Shown in pieces: positions 1 through 8,266 of a DNA stretch of 64,000 nucleotides. Each line of letters begins with the position of its first letter. Position 1 is the first letter of the stretch. A model generated the notes under the pieces. It searched no databases, was not told where the DNA came from, and was given only the letters and a program-made list of their open reading frames with translations. Source of the DNA: Oceanococcus sp. HetDA_MAG_MS8 (GTDB taxonomy: Bacteria; Pseudomonadota; Gammaproteobacteria; Nevskiales; Oceanococcaceae); the NCBI GenBank assembly GCA_019192445.1, contig JAHCMK010000002.1:496001-560000 (forward strand). The letters run 5' to 3'. Position numbers and translations under genes: made by a program.

Positions 1-296
1 CAGCTTCACCATATGACACCAGAGCGTACTTTTATCGAACTGCTGCTGGCGCAGAACTGGATTTGATACTCCAGGTTCCGAATGAACAGGAGCCTTGGGC
101 TGTGGAGATAAAAAGATCCAGCGCTCCAAGCCTCGGCAAAGGCTTTCACAACGCTCGCGAGGACGTAAAGCCAAGCCGTAGCATTGTGGTGTACGGAGGG
201 TGCGAGACATATTCAATAGGCAATGGCATCGAAGCCATGTCGCTTAAAGCCCTGTGTAGCGAGTTGATGACCCTGACAGAATCTCAGTTGGTTTGA
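1..296 (+). CDS. DUF4143-containing AAA ATPase, C-terminal fragment (cut by window edge)
   Basis: The frame is open from base 3 with no start inside the window, so only the last 97 or so residues are present and the stop is at 294-296. The visible part reads through a GAELDLIL segment and then WAVEIKRSSAP, followed by VVYGG. This pattern is typical of the DUF4143 domain at the end of a family of AAA+ ATPases, where the acidic and EIK residues resemble a PD-(D/E)XK nuclease core. An ATG-initiated reading would miss the upstream coding residues. The role of such ATPases is not firmly known; several sit in toxin-antitoxin or accessory regions. Family assignment is by recognition only. Confidence 0.75.
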   Translation, partial: ASPYDTRAYFYRTAAGAELDLILQVPNEQEPWAVEIKRSSAPSLGKGFHNAREDVKPSRSIVVYGGCETYSIGNGIEAMSLKALCSELMTLTESQLV

Positions 297-460
297 ACTT
301 CCTCTTTATGAAGGCCCTGACTGACCGCTGCAGGCACTGTTTAGCCGGTGGCTAGAAACGCTCACTCTACGTTGCTATAACTGGTCAAATGCGGCGATGG
401 GGTATCCAATTTCAATGCTGTCGCCAGCGTGATCGCCACGGCAGAAACAATGGCCATGGA

Positions 461-678
461 TTGATCTGCGAGCGATGAGAGGTGAGTCGCCGCCGCAGCA
501 CAGAAGCCGCAACATATTCGATATATGTGAGGACTCCGACAAATCGGCAGGACAGCCGATTTGGACGGCGCAGCCGTCGCCGGAGGCGATGCGGTACACG
601 GATGTACCGCATCAATACCGCCGGCGGCTCAGATCTCGAATGCAGCTACTTGACCCAACTAGACGTGCCGGCGCTGAG
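461..678. repeat. Triple-hairpin intergenic repeat, copy 1
   Basis: This is the first unit of a tandem pair with a 218-bp period. The core at 527-626 matches the second copy at 98 of 100 positions. It holds three consecutive inverted repeats: an 8-bp stem at 541-562 (AAATCGGC/GCCGATTT), a 6-bp stem at 564-578 and a perfect 10-bp stem at 588-613 (GATGCGGTAC/GTACCGCATC) with a 6-nt loop. No T tract follows, so it does not look like a terminator. The open frames across it repeat themselves because the DNA repeats and are not credible genes. Nothing else is recognised between the DUF4143 stop at 296 and the next gene at 884. Confidence 0.85.
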
Positions 679-878
679 TTGATCTGCGAGCGAAGCAAGG
701 TGGGGGGCCGCCGAAACGCAGAGGCCGCAGCGCTCTCAATGTACGTGAGGACTCCGACAAATCGGCAGGACAGCCGATTTGGACGGCGTAGCCGTCGCCG
801 AAGGCGATGCGGTACACGGATGTACCGCATCAATACCGCCGGCGCCCCAGATTGCAAGCGCAGCAATCAAGTCGGTGC
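679..878. repeat. Triple-hairpin intergenic repeat, copy 2
   Basis: This is the second unit of the tandem pair. It begins with the same 15-bp TTGATCTGCGAGCGA block (679-693) that opens copy 1 at 461-475. The near-identical core lies at 745-844, with hairpins at 759-780, 782-796 and 806-831. Between the opening block and the core the two copies are clearly related but diverged. This suggests an old duplication whose structured core is conserved or homogenised. The right edge is approximate. The unit ends just before the acyl-CoA dehydrogenase stop codon at 884, so it may lie in that gene's 3' UTR. Confidence 0.8.
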
Positions 879-883
879 TTTCA

Positions 884-2641
884 TTAAGCGCAGAGTGCGT
901 CTAGGGACAACTCCATCATCTCCCCAGCACCCACATCCACGCGCTCCAGCAGGCCTTTGACCTCCGGCAGAATACGCGCCGCGAAGAACTTGGCGGTGGC
1001 GAGCTTGGCAGCCTTGAAGTCGGCATCAGGGTGGTTTTCAGCCGCGTCCAAGATGCGTAGCCAGTAATAACCAATGGCCGTCAAAGAGAAGGCCCGCTGG
1101 AATTCCACAGCGCCAGCACCGGCGTCGTTGGGGTCGGAGTTAAAGCGTTCCCGCAGTTGCTGGGTGGAGGTTTTCAGCGCAGCTAAGGCGGCTTTGAGCG
1201 GCTCGCTCAGGAAGGCTTGTGCAGGTTTGGCAGCAGCAACGGCAGCTTCCACACGGTTGAAGAAGGTATCGGCCATAGCGCCGCCCTTGAGTTGCAGCTT
1301 ACGGCGAACCAAATCCATGGCCTGAATGCCGTTGGTGCCCTCATAGAGGCACAGGATCTTAGAGTCGCGCACCACCTGCTCCACGCCATGCTCGGCAATG
1401 AAGCCGTGACCACCGTATACCTGGACCGCTTCCAAGCCGTTTTCTACGGCCAGGTCCGTGCAGAAGGACTTCACCACAGGAGTGAACAAATCCACCCAGT
1501 CGGTGGCTTCTTCGCGGACTTTGGCATCTGGGTGTGCGGCGGCTAAATCGACGTGGATAGCGGTGTCGTAAGCCATGGCCCGCGAGCCTTCGGTTAATGC
1601 GCGCATCTTCAGCAGCATGCGGCGCACATCTGGGTGATCGGCGATAGGGCCGCCACCGCCGGTAAGGGTTTTGCCCTGAACCCGATCCTTGGCGTAGGAG
1701 AGGGCGCTTTGCAGAGCAAAGTCGGCCTGACCCAGGCCTTGGAAGCCCACCATGATGCGCGCTAGGTTCATCATGGTGAACATGTTCATGATGCCGCGGT
1801 TTTGCTCGCCTACCAGGTAGCCTTCGGCCTCTTCAAACACCATCACGCAGGTGCATGAGCCATGCATACCCATTTTGTGTTCGATGGCTTGGCAGTGAAC
1901 GGGGTTGCGTTCACCCAAAGAGCCGTCGGCATTCACCTTGTACTTGGGCACGATGAAGGTGGATAAGCCTTTGACGCCATCTGGGCTATCGGTGCAGCGG
2001 GCTAGCACGTAGTGGACGATGTTATCGGCCATTTGGTGCTCACCAGAGGTAATGAAGATTTTCATTCCGCTGATCTTGTAGCTGCCATCAGCCTGCTTTT
2101 CGGCCTTGGTTTTCACTGCGCCCAAATCAGAGCCTGCCTGTGGCTCGGTCAGGCACATTGTTCCGGTCCATTCCCCGGTCGCCAACTTGGGCAGATAGGT
2201 TTGCTTTTGGTCATCCGAAGCGTGGGCATGCAGGGCCTCGAAACAACCCGTGGTCAGGCCGGGATACAAGGCAAAGGCGACGTTCGCGGCGCAGACCATC
2301 TCTTCCACAGCCTTGCCCAATGTATAAGGCAAGCCTTGACCACCCCAGTCTGGACTGTTCGCCAGACCCACCCAGCCCGACTCCCAATATTCGCGATAAG
2401 CCTCAGCGAAACCCGGCGGAACTGTTACTTCACCAGACTCTAGCTTGCAGCCCTCGTGGTCGCCGGTTTCTCGCAGCGGCAACAGCTTTTCTTCTGTGAA
2501 GCGAGCTGCCTCGTCGAGCACACCCTCAACGATATCGTCGGTGCAATCTTGAAAGGGCTCCAATTCACTGAGTTGCTGGATGCCCAGCACATCATTCAAA
2601 ACAAAGCGGAGTTCACGTAGGGGGACTTTGTAGTAGGCCAT
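884..2641 (-). CDS. Acyl-CoA dehydrogenase (long form)
   Basis: A 585-residue FAD enzyme for the first, alpha-beta desaturating step of fatty acyl-CoA oxidation. Electrons would go to ETF, whose genes lie at 29.7-31.4 kb. It begins with MAYYKVPLRE, as in the ~590-residue proteobacterial acyl-CoA dehydrogenases. It has the middle-domain signature CLTEPQAGSDLG and the flavin-domain segment YGGHGFIAEHGVEQVVRD followed by LYEGTNGIQAMDL. The extended C-terminal region (from about residue 460) separates this subfamily from the ~380-residue short-chain enzymes. The start is ATG. It stands alone on the minus strand. Chain-length preference cannot be read from the sequence. Confidence 0.93.
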   Translation of the reverse strand: MAYYKVPLRELRFVLNDVLGIQQLSELEPFQDCTDDIVEGVLDEAARFTEEKLLPLRETGDHEGCKLESGEVTVPPGFAEAYREYWESGWVGLANSPDWGGQGLPYTLGKAVEEMVCAANVAFALYPGLTTGCFEALHAHASDDQKQTYLPKLATGEWTGTMCLTEPQAGSDLGAVKTKAEKQADGSYKISGMKIFITSGEHQMADNIVHYVLARCTDSPDGVKGLSTFIVPKYKVNADGSLGERNPVHCQAIEHKMGMHGSCTCVMVFEEAEGYLVGEQNRGIMNMFTMMNLARIMVGFQGLGQADFALQSALSYAKDRVQGKTLTGGGGPIADHPDVRRMLLKMRALTEGSRAMAYDTAIHVDLAAAHPDAKVREEATDWVDLFTPVVKSFCTDLAVENGLEAVQVYGGHGFIAEHGVEQVVRDSKILCLYEGTNGIQAMDLVRRKLQLKGGAMADTFFNRVEAAVAAAKPAQAFLSEPLKAALAALKTSTQQLRERFNSDPNDAGAGAVEFQRAFSLTAIGYYWLRILDAAENHPDADFKAAKLATAKFFAARILPEVKGLLERVDVGAGEMMELSLDALCA

Positions 2642-3014
2642 GTGGGGGACGTTCTCAAACTTTAGAAGAGGTGGATGTTACCAAACACATACGCTACGGC
2701 CGCGCGGAGTAGATGACATCCAGCGCCATGCCATGGCCTGTTGTCGCCACTTGGACTGCGCCAAAATCTGCGGCGCTACAACCATTCCCAATGGACCAGA
2801 TACCCTACTTTGCCGACAAAACATTAGGCTGCGCCTGAGCCAACTTGGCCGGGTACTCACAGCCTTTCCAGCTCACTCACAGAGTTTCGACGCCGCAGGA
2901 GCAGCCGCCCCAAGGTTTATAGCCCGCACTGCAGGCAGACCGCCACATTAAGAACCAAGCCGCAGGGATGCTGAGCACAGCCGCCCGAGAATTCATCCGA
3001 GCAGCACAGCCGGC
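2642..3014. other. Intergenic region with no recognised feature
   Basis: This is 373 bp between the ntrC stop and the acyl-CoA dehydrogenase start, both minus strand. It must hold the dehydrogenase promoter and the end of the glnA-ntrBC transcript. I see no clear promoter consensus and no T-run terminator. A 103-codon plus-strand frame crosses it, but it lacks a ribosome site and has the Arg/Cys-rich composition of non-coding GC-rich DNA. Confidence 0.5.
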
Positions 3015-4490
3015 TTAGGCGTTGTGTTCGCCTGAGCCCCAGCCGAAGTCTTTGAGTTTACGGGTGAGCGTATTCCGCCCCCAGCCTAGGCGGCGCGCCG
3101 CCTCTTGGCGATGGTCCTCGCAGGCATCCAGGGCGAACCTCGCCAGCGTTTTCTCCATCTCCAAGGTTGCAGCCGGCACCAAATCGCAATCACCGTCTTT
3201 CCATTTGTGCTCCGCCCAACGCAGTAGCGGGGCAATCCAGTCTTCGGTCCCTGCCTCTGCAGGGACAACAGTTTGCGTCGCGGGCTTGGGCACTTCGGTT
3301 GGCGATGAGATCGCTGACTTGACCGCGGAGCCCGCTGCGGAGCGTAGATCTTCAGGTAGATCCTCTACGTGCACCTGATGACCAGGAGCCATTACGGTGA
3401 TCCAGCGACAAAAATTTTCCAACTGGCGTACGTTGCCGGGCCAGTCATGGGCCTGCAGCAGCTCGGTTGTGTCGGGCAGCAGTTGTTTAACTTCGGTTTC
3501 CAATTCCGCGGCGCTGCGTTGCAGGAAATGCCGCAGGAGCAGGGGGATGTCTTCGCGACGCTCGCGCAGCGAGGGCGTGCGCACCCGAATAACATTTAAG
3601 CGATGGAATAGGTCCTCACGAAAGCGGCCTTCGGTCACGGCCTCTTCCAGGTTCTGGTTGGTAGCCGCCACAATGCGAACATCCACCTGCACGGGCACAT
3701 GCCCGCCAACTCGGTAGAACTGGCCGTCGGCCAGCACGCGGAGTAGGCGGGTTTGCAAATCGGGGGGCATTTCCCCGATTTCGTCCAGGAACAGGGTGCC
3801 CCCGTCGGCTTGTTCAAAGCGCCCAGCCCGCTGGGTGGTCGCCCCCGTGAAGGCGCCACGCTCATGGCCGAAAAACTCCGACTCCATGAGATCTTTGGGA
3901 ATAGCCGCGGTGTTAATGGCAATAAAGGGCTTCTTGGCGCGGGGGCTGTGCGCATGTAGAGCTCGCGCAACCAGCTCTTTACCGGTTCCAGATTCACCCG
4001 TAATCAGTACGGTGATTTGCGATTTGGCCAAGCGGCCAATGGCGCGAAACACCTCCTGCATGGCAGGTGCCTCACCAACAATGTGCGCCGTGGTGGGGGG
4101 CGTGTCGGACACAGCCGCCTCGCGCTCACGCGAGCGCGCGGCTCGCTGCACCAATTCCACCGCCTCATCCACATCGAAGGGCTTGGGCAAATACTCAAAG
4201 GCCCCGCCTTTGTAGGCTGCTACCGCCGCGTCCAGGTCGGAGTGGGCCGTCATCACAATCACGGGCAACTCGGCGTTTACAGCATGCACGCGCGATAAGA
4301 GCTCTAAACCGTCAATGCCGCGCATGCGGATGTCGGTGATCACCACATCCGGCTGATCCTCTTCCAAGGCATCCAACATTTCGATGCCGCCGGCAAAGGC
4401 CTGTACATCGAGGCCAGAACTTTGCAGCGCGCGCTCGAGCACCCAGCGAATCGAATCGTCGTCATCGACCACCCAGACTTTTAAGCTCAT
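3015..4490 (-). CDS. ntrC: Nitrogen regulation response regulator NR(I)
   Basis: A 491-residue sigma-54 activator, the usual NtrC length. The receiver domain has acidic DDD near residues 9-11 and the phosphoacceptor Asp53 (ITDIRM). The AAA+ domain has the Walker A GESGTGKE (about 165-172) and the GAFTGA loop (about 212-217) that contacts sigma-54. A Fis-type helix-turn-helix ends the protein (EAARRLGWGRNTLTRKLK). I chose the ATG at 4490 (MSLKVWVVDD) over an upstream in-frame start because it gives the family N-terminus and an ATGA overlap with the ntrB stop. When phosphorylated by NtrB it should activate glnA through the sites at 7223-7287. Confidence 0.97.
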   Translation of the reverse strand: MSLKVWVVDDDDSIRWVLERALQSSGLDVQAFAGGIEMLDALEEDQPDVVITDIRMRGIDGLELLSRVHAVNAELPVIVMTAHSDLDAAVAAYKGGAFEYLPKPFDVDEAVELVQRAARSREREAAVSDTPPTTAHIVGEAPAMQEVFRAIGRLAKSQITVLITGESGTGKELVARALHAHSPRAKKPFIAINTAAIPKDLMESEFFGHERGAFTGATTQRAGRFEQADGGTLFLDEIGEMPPDLQTRLLRVLADGQFYRVGGHVPVQVDVRIVAATNQNLEEAVTEGRFREDLFHRLNVIRVRTPSLRERREDIPLLLRHFLQRSAAELETEVKQLLPDTTELLQAHDWPGNVRQLENFCRWITVMAPGHQVHVEDLPEDLRSAAGSAVKSAISSPTEVPKPATQTVVPAEAGTEDWIAPLLRWAEHKWKDGDCDLVPAATLEMEKTLARFALDACEDHRQEAARRLGWGRNTLTRKLKDFGWGSGEHNA

Positions 4491-5560
4491 GCGGTTGTCC
4501 TCTGGATTGGTAAGTACAACGAAAACACCGTGTCCCCTGGCCGGCTCTCGCATTCGATCAAACCACCGTGATTGCGAATCAATGTTTGAGCGATAGCAAG
4601 TCCTAGGCCACTTCCCTCGGCGCGCGAACTGACCATGGGATAGAAGATTTTTTCCATCATGTCACTGGGGATACCCGGCCCTGTGTCACAAATGTCTACG
4701 CGTAACACCAAGCGATGGCGCACTCCACCAATGGTGAACTGACGCATGGCCCGGGTGCGCAATATCAGCCGACCGGTTTCCTGTTCACGCATGGCGTCCA
4801 AGGCATTAACGCCAATGTTTAAAACCGCCTGAATAAGCTGCTCGGGGTCGGCGGGTACATCAGGAAGACTGGGGTCGTAATCGCGCTCGATGCTAATCGC
4901 AGCAGGCGCCTGTGCCTCCAGCAAAGTGCGTACATGCTCGACGACCACGTGGATATTGGTGGGTTTGAAGGGCACCGGCCGACTGGGGCCAAGCAGGCGA
5001 TCAACCAGATCTTGAAGGCGATCGGCCTCGCGAATAATGATGCCGGTAAAGTCACGTAGATCTTCAGAGGGCAGTTCTCGTTCGAGTAACTGGGCCGCGC
5101 CACGCAGGCCGCCCAGCGGGTTTTTAATTTCGTGGGCCAGGCCACGAATCATTTCGTGGTTGACCTCTTGTTGCTGCCACTGAGCATCTTCACGAAAGAT
5201 GCGGTGAGGACGGTCGCGAGTCGAGAACTCCATCGCCAGCATGCCGTCGCGCTGGGGGCTGAGGCTCACATCGGCAACAAAGCGGTCTTCACTGCCATTG
5301 CTACGGCGCAGACGAAGGTCGCGCGCCATATACGCCTCTTGTTCTTCCAAGGCCTTGAGGATGGGTTCGCGCAAAACGCTCAGCGCCGGCAGCACGGTAA
5401 ACAGCTTGGCGCCACAAGCAAAGCCATCGGAGACCCCAAACATCATTTCAGCAGCACTGTTGAGACGATCTACGGTTTGGTCAGCGTGAATGGCGATGAC
5501 GGCCGTGGCAAGGCCATCTAACAACTCATCACCGCGAATCTTATGTTTATGTTTTGCCAT
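4487..5560 (-). CDS. ntrB: Nitrogen regulation sensor histidine kinase NR(II)
   Basis: A 357-residue cytoplasmic two-component kinase/phosphatase. It has an N-terminal PAS domain (about 10-110), the H-box LAHEIKNPLGG with phosphorylated His143, the N-box NIGVNALDAM and G-boxes DTGPGI and GSGLGLAIAQ. It has no membrane segments, as expected for NtrB, which senses nitrogen through PII. It overlaps ntrC by 4 bp. An upstream GTG at 5614 would add 18 residues that run through a strong hairpin; the ATG at 5560 (MAKHKHK) is preferred for that reason, though no strong ribosome site decides it. Confidence 0.95.
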   Translation of the reverse strand: MAKHKHKIRGDELLDGLATAVIAIHADQTVDRLNSAAEMMFGVSDGFACGAKLFTVLPALSVLREPILKALEEQEAYMARDLRLRRSNGSEDRFVADVSLSPQRDGMLAMEFSTRDRPHRIFREDAQWQQQEVNHEMIRGLAHEIKNPLGGLRGAAQLLERELPSEDLRDFTGIIIREADRLQDLVDRLLGPSRPVPFKPTNIHVVVEHVRTLLEAQAPAAISIERDYDPSLPDVPADPEQLIQAVLNIGVNALDAMREQETGRLILRTRAMRQFTIGGVRHRLVLRVDICDTGPGIPSDMMEKIFYPMVSSRAEGSGLGLAIAQTLIRNHGGLIECESRPGDTVFSLYLPIQRTTA

Positions 5561-5575
5561 AGCGCTCAAACAAGT

Positions 5576-5597
5576 GCGCCCCCTAAAAAGGGGGCGC
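5576..5597 (-). terminator. Hairpin between glnA and ntrB, possible attenuator
   Basis: An 8-bp perfect GC stem (GCGCCCCC/GGGGGCGC) with a 6-nt loop lies in the 105-bp glnA-ntrB spacer, 15 bp upstream of the chosen ntrB ATG. On the minus strand it is followed by a weakly T-rich stretch rather than a proper T run. A partial terminator at this place is known in enterobacterial glnA-ntrBC, where it keeps ntrBC expression below glnA. The same role here is inference. Confidence 0.5.
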
Positions 5598-5665
5598 GCC
5601 GAAGTCGACGGCACAGCTCGGAATCAGCGCCCGAGCCGCGCCCAAATAGTCTGCAGCAGACCTGA

Positions 5666-7075
5666 TTAGAGGCTGTAGTACATGTCGAATTCGACCGGGT
5701 GCGTGGTCATCTTCAGACGTGTGGTGTCTTCACGCTTCAGCGCGATGTAGCCATCAATCATGTCGTCGGTGAAAACGCCGCCGCGGGTAAGGAACTCGCG
5801 ATCTGCATCCAGAGCATCCAGCGCCTCATCCAAAGACTCACAAACCTGTGGGATTTCCTTCTCTTCTTCTGGCGGCAGGTCGTACAGATCCTTATCCATG
5901 GGGTCGCCAGGGTGGATCTTGTTTTGAATGCCGTCCAGGCCAGCCATCATCAAGGCTGCGAAAGCCAGGTAAGGGTTGGCGGTGGAATCCGGGAAGCGCA
6001 CCTCAATACGGCGAGCCTTAGGATTGGAAATAAACGGAATACGGATCGACGCGGAGCGGTTACGCGCCGAGTAAGCCAACATGGTTGGGGCTTCGAAACC
6101 TTTGACCAAACGCTTGTAGCTGTTGGTAGAAGCGTTGGTGAAAGCGTTCAGAGCACGCGCGTGCTTAATCACGCCGCCAATGTAGTACAGCGCGGTTTCG
6201 GACAAGCCGCCAACGCCGTCGCCGGAGAACAGGTTCTCGCCGTCTTTGCCCAGCGACATATGCACGTGCATGCCGTTGCCGTTATCACCAACCAGCGGCT
6301 TGGGCATGAAGGTGGCGGTTTTGCCGTAGCCAGCAGCCACGTTTTGGATGGCGTACTTGAGAATCAAGACTTCATCGGCCTTCTTCACCAAGGTGTTGAA
6401 TTTCACGCCGATTTCGCACTGACCGGCGGTGGCCACCTCGTGGTGATGCACTTCGGTTTCTACGCCCATCTCTTCGATGGCCAAGCACATGGCCGAACGC
6501 AGGTCATGCAGCGAATCCACCGGAGGAACAGGGAAGTAGCCGCCCTTAACACCGGGGCGGTGCCCCATGTTGCCGTCTTCGTAGACTTTTTCGGTGTTCC
6601 AAGAAGCCTCTTCGGAGTCGATCTTGTAGAAAGCACCGGAAATGTCGGCGCCCCACTTGATGTCGTCGAGCACGAAGAACTCGTTCTCAGGACCGAAGAA
6701 GGCCGTATCGGCGATCCCGGTGGAGTTCATGTAAGCCTCGGCGCGCTTGGCCACCGAACGTGGGTCACGCTCGTAACCCTGCATGGTCGCAGGCTCAACT
6801 ACGTCACAGCGCAGGATCAGCGTGGTTTCTTCCGAGAAGGGGTCGATAACGGCCGTTTCCGGGTCCGGCATCAGAATCATGTCGGACTCGTTGATGCCCT
6901 TCCAACCGGCAATGGAGGAACCGTCGAACATCTTGCCGTCTTCGAACACATCTTCGTCGATGGTGTGAGCGGGAACGGTGACGTGTTGTTCTTTACCGCG
7001 GGTATCGGCGAAGCGGAAGTCCACGAACTGGACCTCTTGGTCGCCAATCATCTTGAGTACGTCGCTAGCCGACAT
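5666..7075 (-). CDS. glnA: Glutamine synthetase type I
   Basis: A 469-residue dodecameric ATP-dependent glutamate-ammonia ligase, exactly the length of E. coli GlnA. It contains the beta-Grasp N-terminal domain ([17 protein letters not shown]), the DGSSIAGW segment and metal-site region [10 protein letters not shown]. It also has the ATP-binding [14 protein letters not shown] and the adenylylation loop [10 protein letters not shown] near the C-terminus, which marks the adenylylated (GSI-beta) form. The ATG at 7075 follows a GAGGGAG ribosome site and gives the normal [10 protein letters not shown] start; a frame extension to 7141 is discarded. It heads the glnA-ntrB-ntrC operon and is preceded by sigma-54 and NtrC sites. 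Confidence 0.98.
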   Translation of the reverse strand: MSASDVLKMIGDQEVQFVDFRFADTRGKEQHVTVPAHTIDEDVFEDGKMFDGSSIAGWKGINESDMILMPDPETAVIDPFSEETTLILRCDVVEPATMQGYERDPRSVAKRAEAYMNSTGIADTAFFGPENEFFVLDDIKWGADISGAFYKIDSEEASWNTEKVYEDGNMGHRPGVKGGYFPVPPVDSLHDLRSAMCLAIEEMGVETEVHHHEVATAGQCEIGVKFNTLVKKADEVLILKYAIQNVAAGYGKTATFMPKPLVGDNGNGMHVHMSLGKDGENLFSGDGVGGLSETALYYIGGVIKHARALNAFTNASTNSYKRLVKGFEAPTMLAYSARNRSASIRIPFISNPKARRIEVRFPDSTANPYLAFAALMMAGLDGIQNKIHPGDPMDKDLYDLPPEEEKEIPQVCESLDEALDALDADREFLTRGGVFTDDMIDGYIALKREDTTRLKMTTHPVEFDMYYSL

Positions 7076-7181
7076 GCGAATCTCCCTCGCTGGGTACAAA
7101 TGAATTATTGAAAGCAGGCACCAAAGGGCGCCTTGCAGCACACTACAAGAGTCCTCCCCTGTAGCGAACGCGGAGTGATTC

Positions 7182-7197
7182 AGCAGGAAACATGCCA
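7182..7197 (-). promoter_or_regulatory. Sigma-54 promoter of glnA
   Basis: Read on the minus strand, the 16-mer is TGGCATGTTTCCTGCT. It matches the -24/-12 consensus TGGCAY-N5-YTGCW with the invariant GG and GC in the correct spacing. It lies about 107 bp upstream of the glnA ATG. Three NtrC-type dyads sit upstream, as expected for an enhancer-dependent promoter. Confidence 0.85.
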
Positions 7198-7222
7198 GTT
7201 TCTATGCGGCATAAGCACTGAA

Positions 7223-7287
7223 TGCACCGACGATGTGCGCAGTCTGCACCATTTATGCGCACCATGAAAGCGCACCACTCTTGTGCG
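7223..7287 (-). promoter_or_regulatory. Cluster of three NtrC-binding dyads upstream of glnA
   Basis: Three 17-bp dyads of the TGCAC-N7-GTGCA type are visible. They are 7223-7239 (TGCAC...GTGCG), 7245-7261 (TGCAC...GCGCA) and 7271-7287 (CGCAC...GTGCG). They begin about 25 bp upstream of the sigma-54 -24 element, with centre spacings of 22 and 26 bp, near two helical turns. The half-site geometry equals the known NtrC operator. They also lie 80-145 bp upstream of the divergent glyQ start. Confidence 0.8.
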
Positions 7288-7304
7288 CTACGAATGCCCT
7301 GCAG

Positions 7305-7334
7305 TTGGGGCCGAGTCCCAAGGACGATTAGAAT
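7305..7334 (+). promoter_or_regulatory. Possible sigma-70 promoter of glyQ
   Basis: TTGGGG at 7305-7310 and TAGAAT at 7329-7334 are separated by 18 bp, 32 bp before the glyQ ATG. The match is moderate only. It would start directly beside the NtrC-binding cluster of the divergent glnA promoter. Confidence 0.35.
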
Positions 7335-7366
7335 GGGCGCCTTTTCATCCCTCGGACAAATGCCAT

Positions 7367-8266
7367 ATGGCTGTGCCCGCCACCTTTTCGGAGCTAATTG
7401 CCACCCTGCAAGACTTTTGGGCTCGGCAAGGCTGCGTGATTCTGCAACCTCTGGATAAAGAAGTTGGGGCTGGAACCTTCCATCCAGCAACATTCTTGCG
7501 CTCATTAGGCCCAGAGCCTTGGAAAAGCGCTTATGTACAGCCTTCGCGCAGACCGACGGATGGTCGCTACGGCGACAACCCCAACCGCCTCCAGCATTAC
7601 TATCAATTCCAGGTGCTGCTGAAGCCCTCGCCGCCAGATATTCAAAACCTGTATTTGGAGTCGCTCAAAGCGCTGGGATTAGACCCATTGGTGCACGACA
7701 TCCGCTTTGTAGAAGACAACTGGGAATCGCCGACCTTGGGCGCTTGGGGCCTGGGCTGGGAAGTGTGGCTGAACGGCATGGAGGTCACTCAGTTCACCTA
7801 CTTCCAACAAGTAGGCGGCCTGGAGTGCAAGCCTGTGTCCGGCGAGCTCACCTACGGCCTAGAACGGCTTGCCATGTATTTGCAGGGCGTGGAGTCGGTC
7901 TATGACTTGGTTTGGGCGCGTGACGGGGAGCGCGTGGTGACCTATGGCGATGTGTTCCACCAAAACGAAGTGGAGCAGTCACGCTACAACTTTGAAGAAG
8001 CCGAAGTTGAGGATTTGTTCGCCGCCTTCGCCAAAGCCGAAGCCGCCTGCAACAAGTTGGTTGAGCGCGGCTTACCACTGCCCGCCTATGAACGGGTACT
8101 GGATGCCTCGCATGCCTTCAACATGCTGGATGCCCGCCAAGCCATTTCTGTCTCCGAGCGCCAGGCTTATATTTTGCGGGTGCGCAATTTGGCCCGCGCC
8201 TGCGCCGAGTCCTATTACGCCGCACGCGAAGCCCTGGGCTTCCCCCTGTGCACCGAGGATCGCTAA
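7367..8266 (+). CDS. glyQ: Glycine--tRNA ligase alpha subunit
   Basis: A 299-residue catalytic subunit of the bacterial alpha2-beta2 glycyl-tRNA synthetase. Family blocks are present throughout: [22 protein letters not shown] near the start, then [40 protein letters not shown] and the long block [20 protein letters not shown]. The ATG at 7367 ([11 protein letters not shown]) gives the family length. A longer frame from 7283 overlaps the glnA enhancer and is not used. There is no strong ribosome site. glyS follows immediately. Confidence 0.97.
   Translation: MAVPATFSELIATLQDFWARQGCVILQPLDKEVGAGTFHPATFLRSLGPEPWKSAYVQPSRRPTDGRYGDNPNRLQHYYQFQVLLKPSPPDIQNLYLESLKALGLDPLVHDIRFVEDNWESPTLGAWGLGWEVWLNGMEVTQFTYFQQVGGLECKPVSGELTYGLERLAMYLQGVESVYDLVWARDGERVVTYGDVFHQNEVEQSRYNFEEAEVEDLFAAFAKAEAACNKLVERGLPLPAYERVLDASHAFNMLDARQAISVSERQAYILRVRNLARACAESYYAAREALGFPLCTEDR

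Noticed and set aside
475-960. Open frames across the left-end repeats, with the same peptide appearing twice
   Set aside because: The peptide repeats because the DNA repeats; frames are Arg-rich, lack ribosome sites and occur on both strands.
2640-2951. 103-codon plus-strand frame in the ntrC-acyl-CoA dehydrogenase spacer
   Set aside because: No ribosome site, no domain, and Cys/Arg-rich composition typical of chance frames in GC-rich DNA.
5699-7111. 470-codon frame antisense to glnA
   Set aside because: It mirrors the strongly biased codon use of glnA; the glnA product is certain and the antisense product has no recognisable domain.
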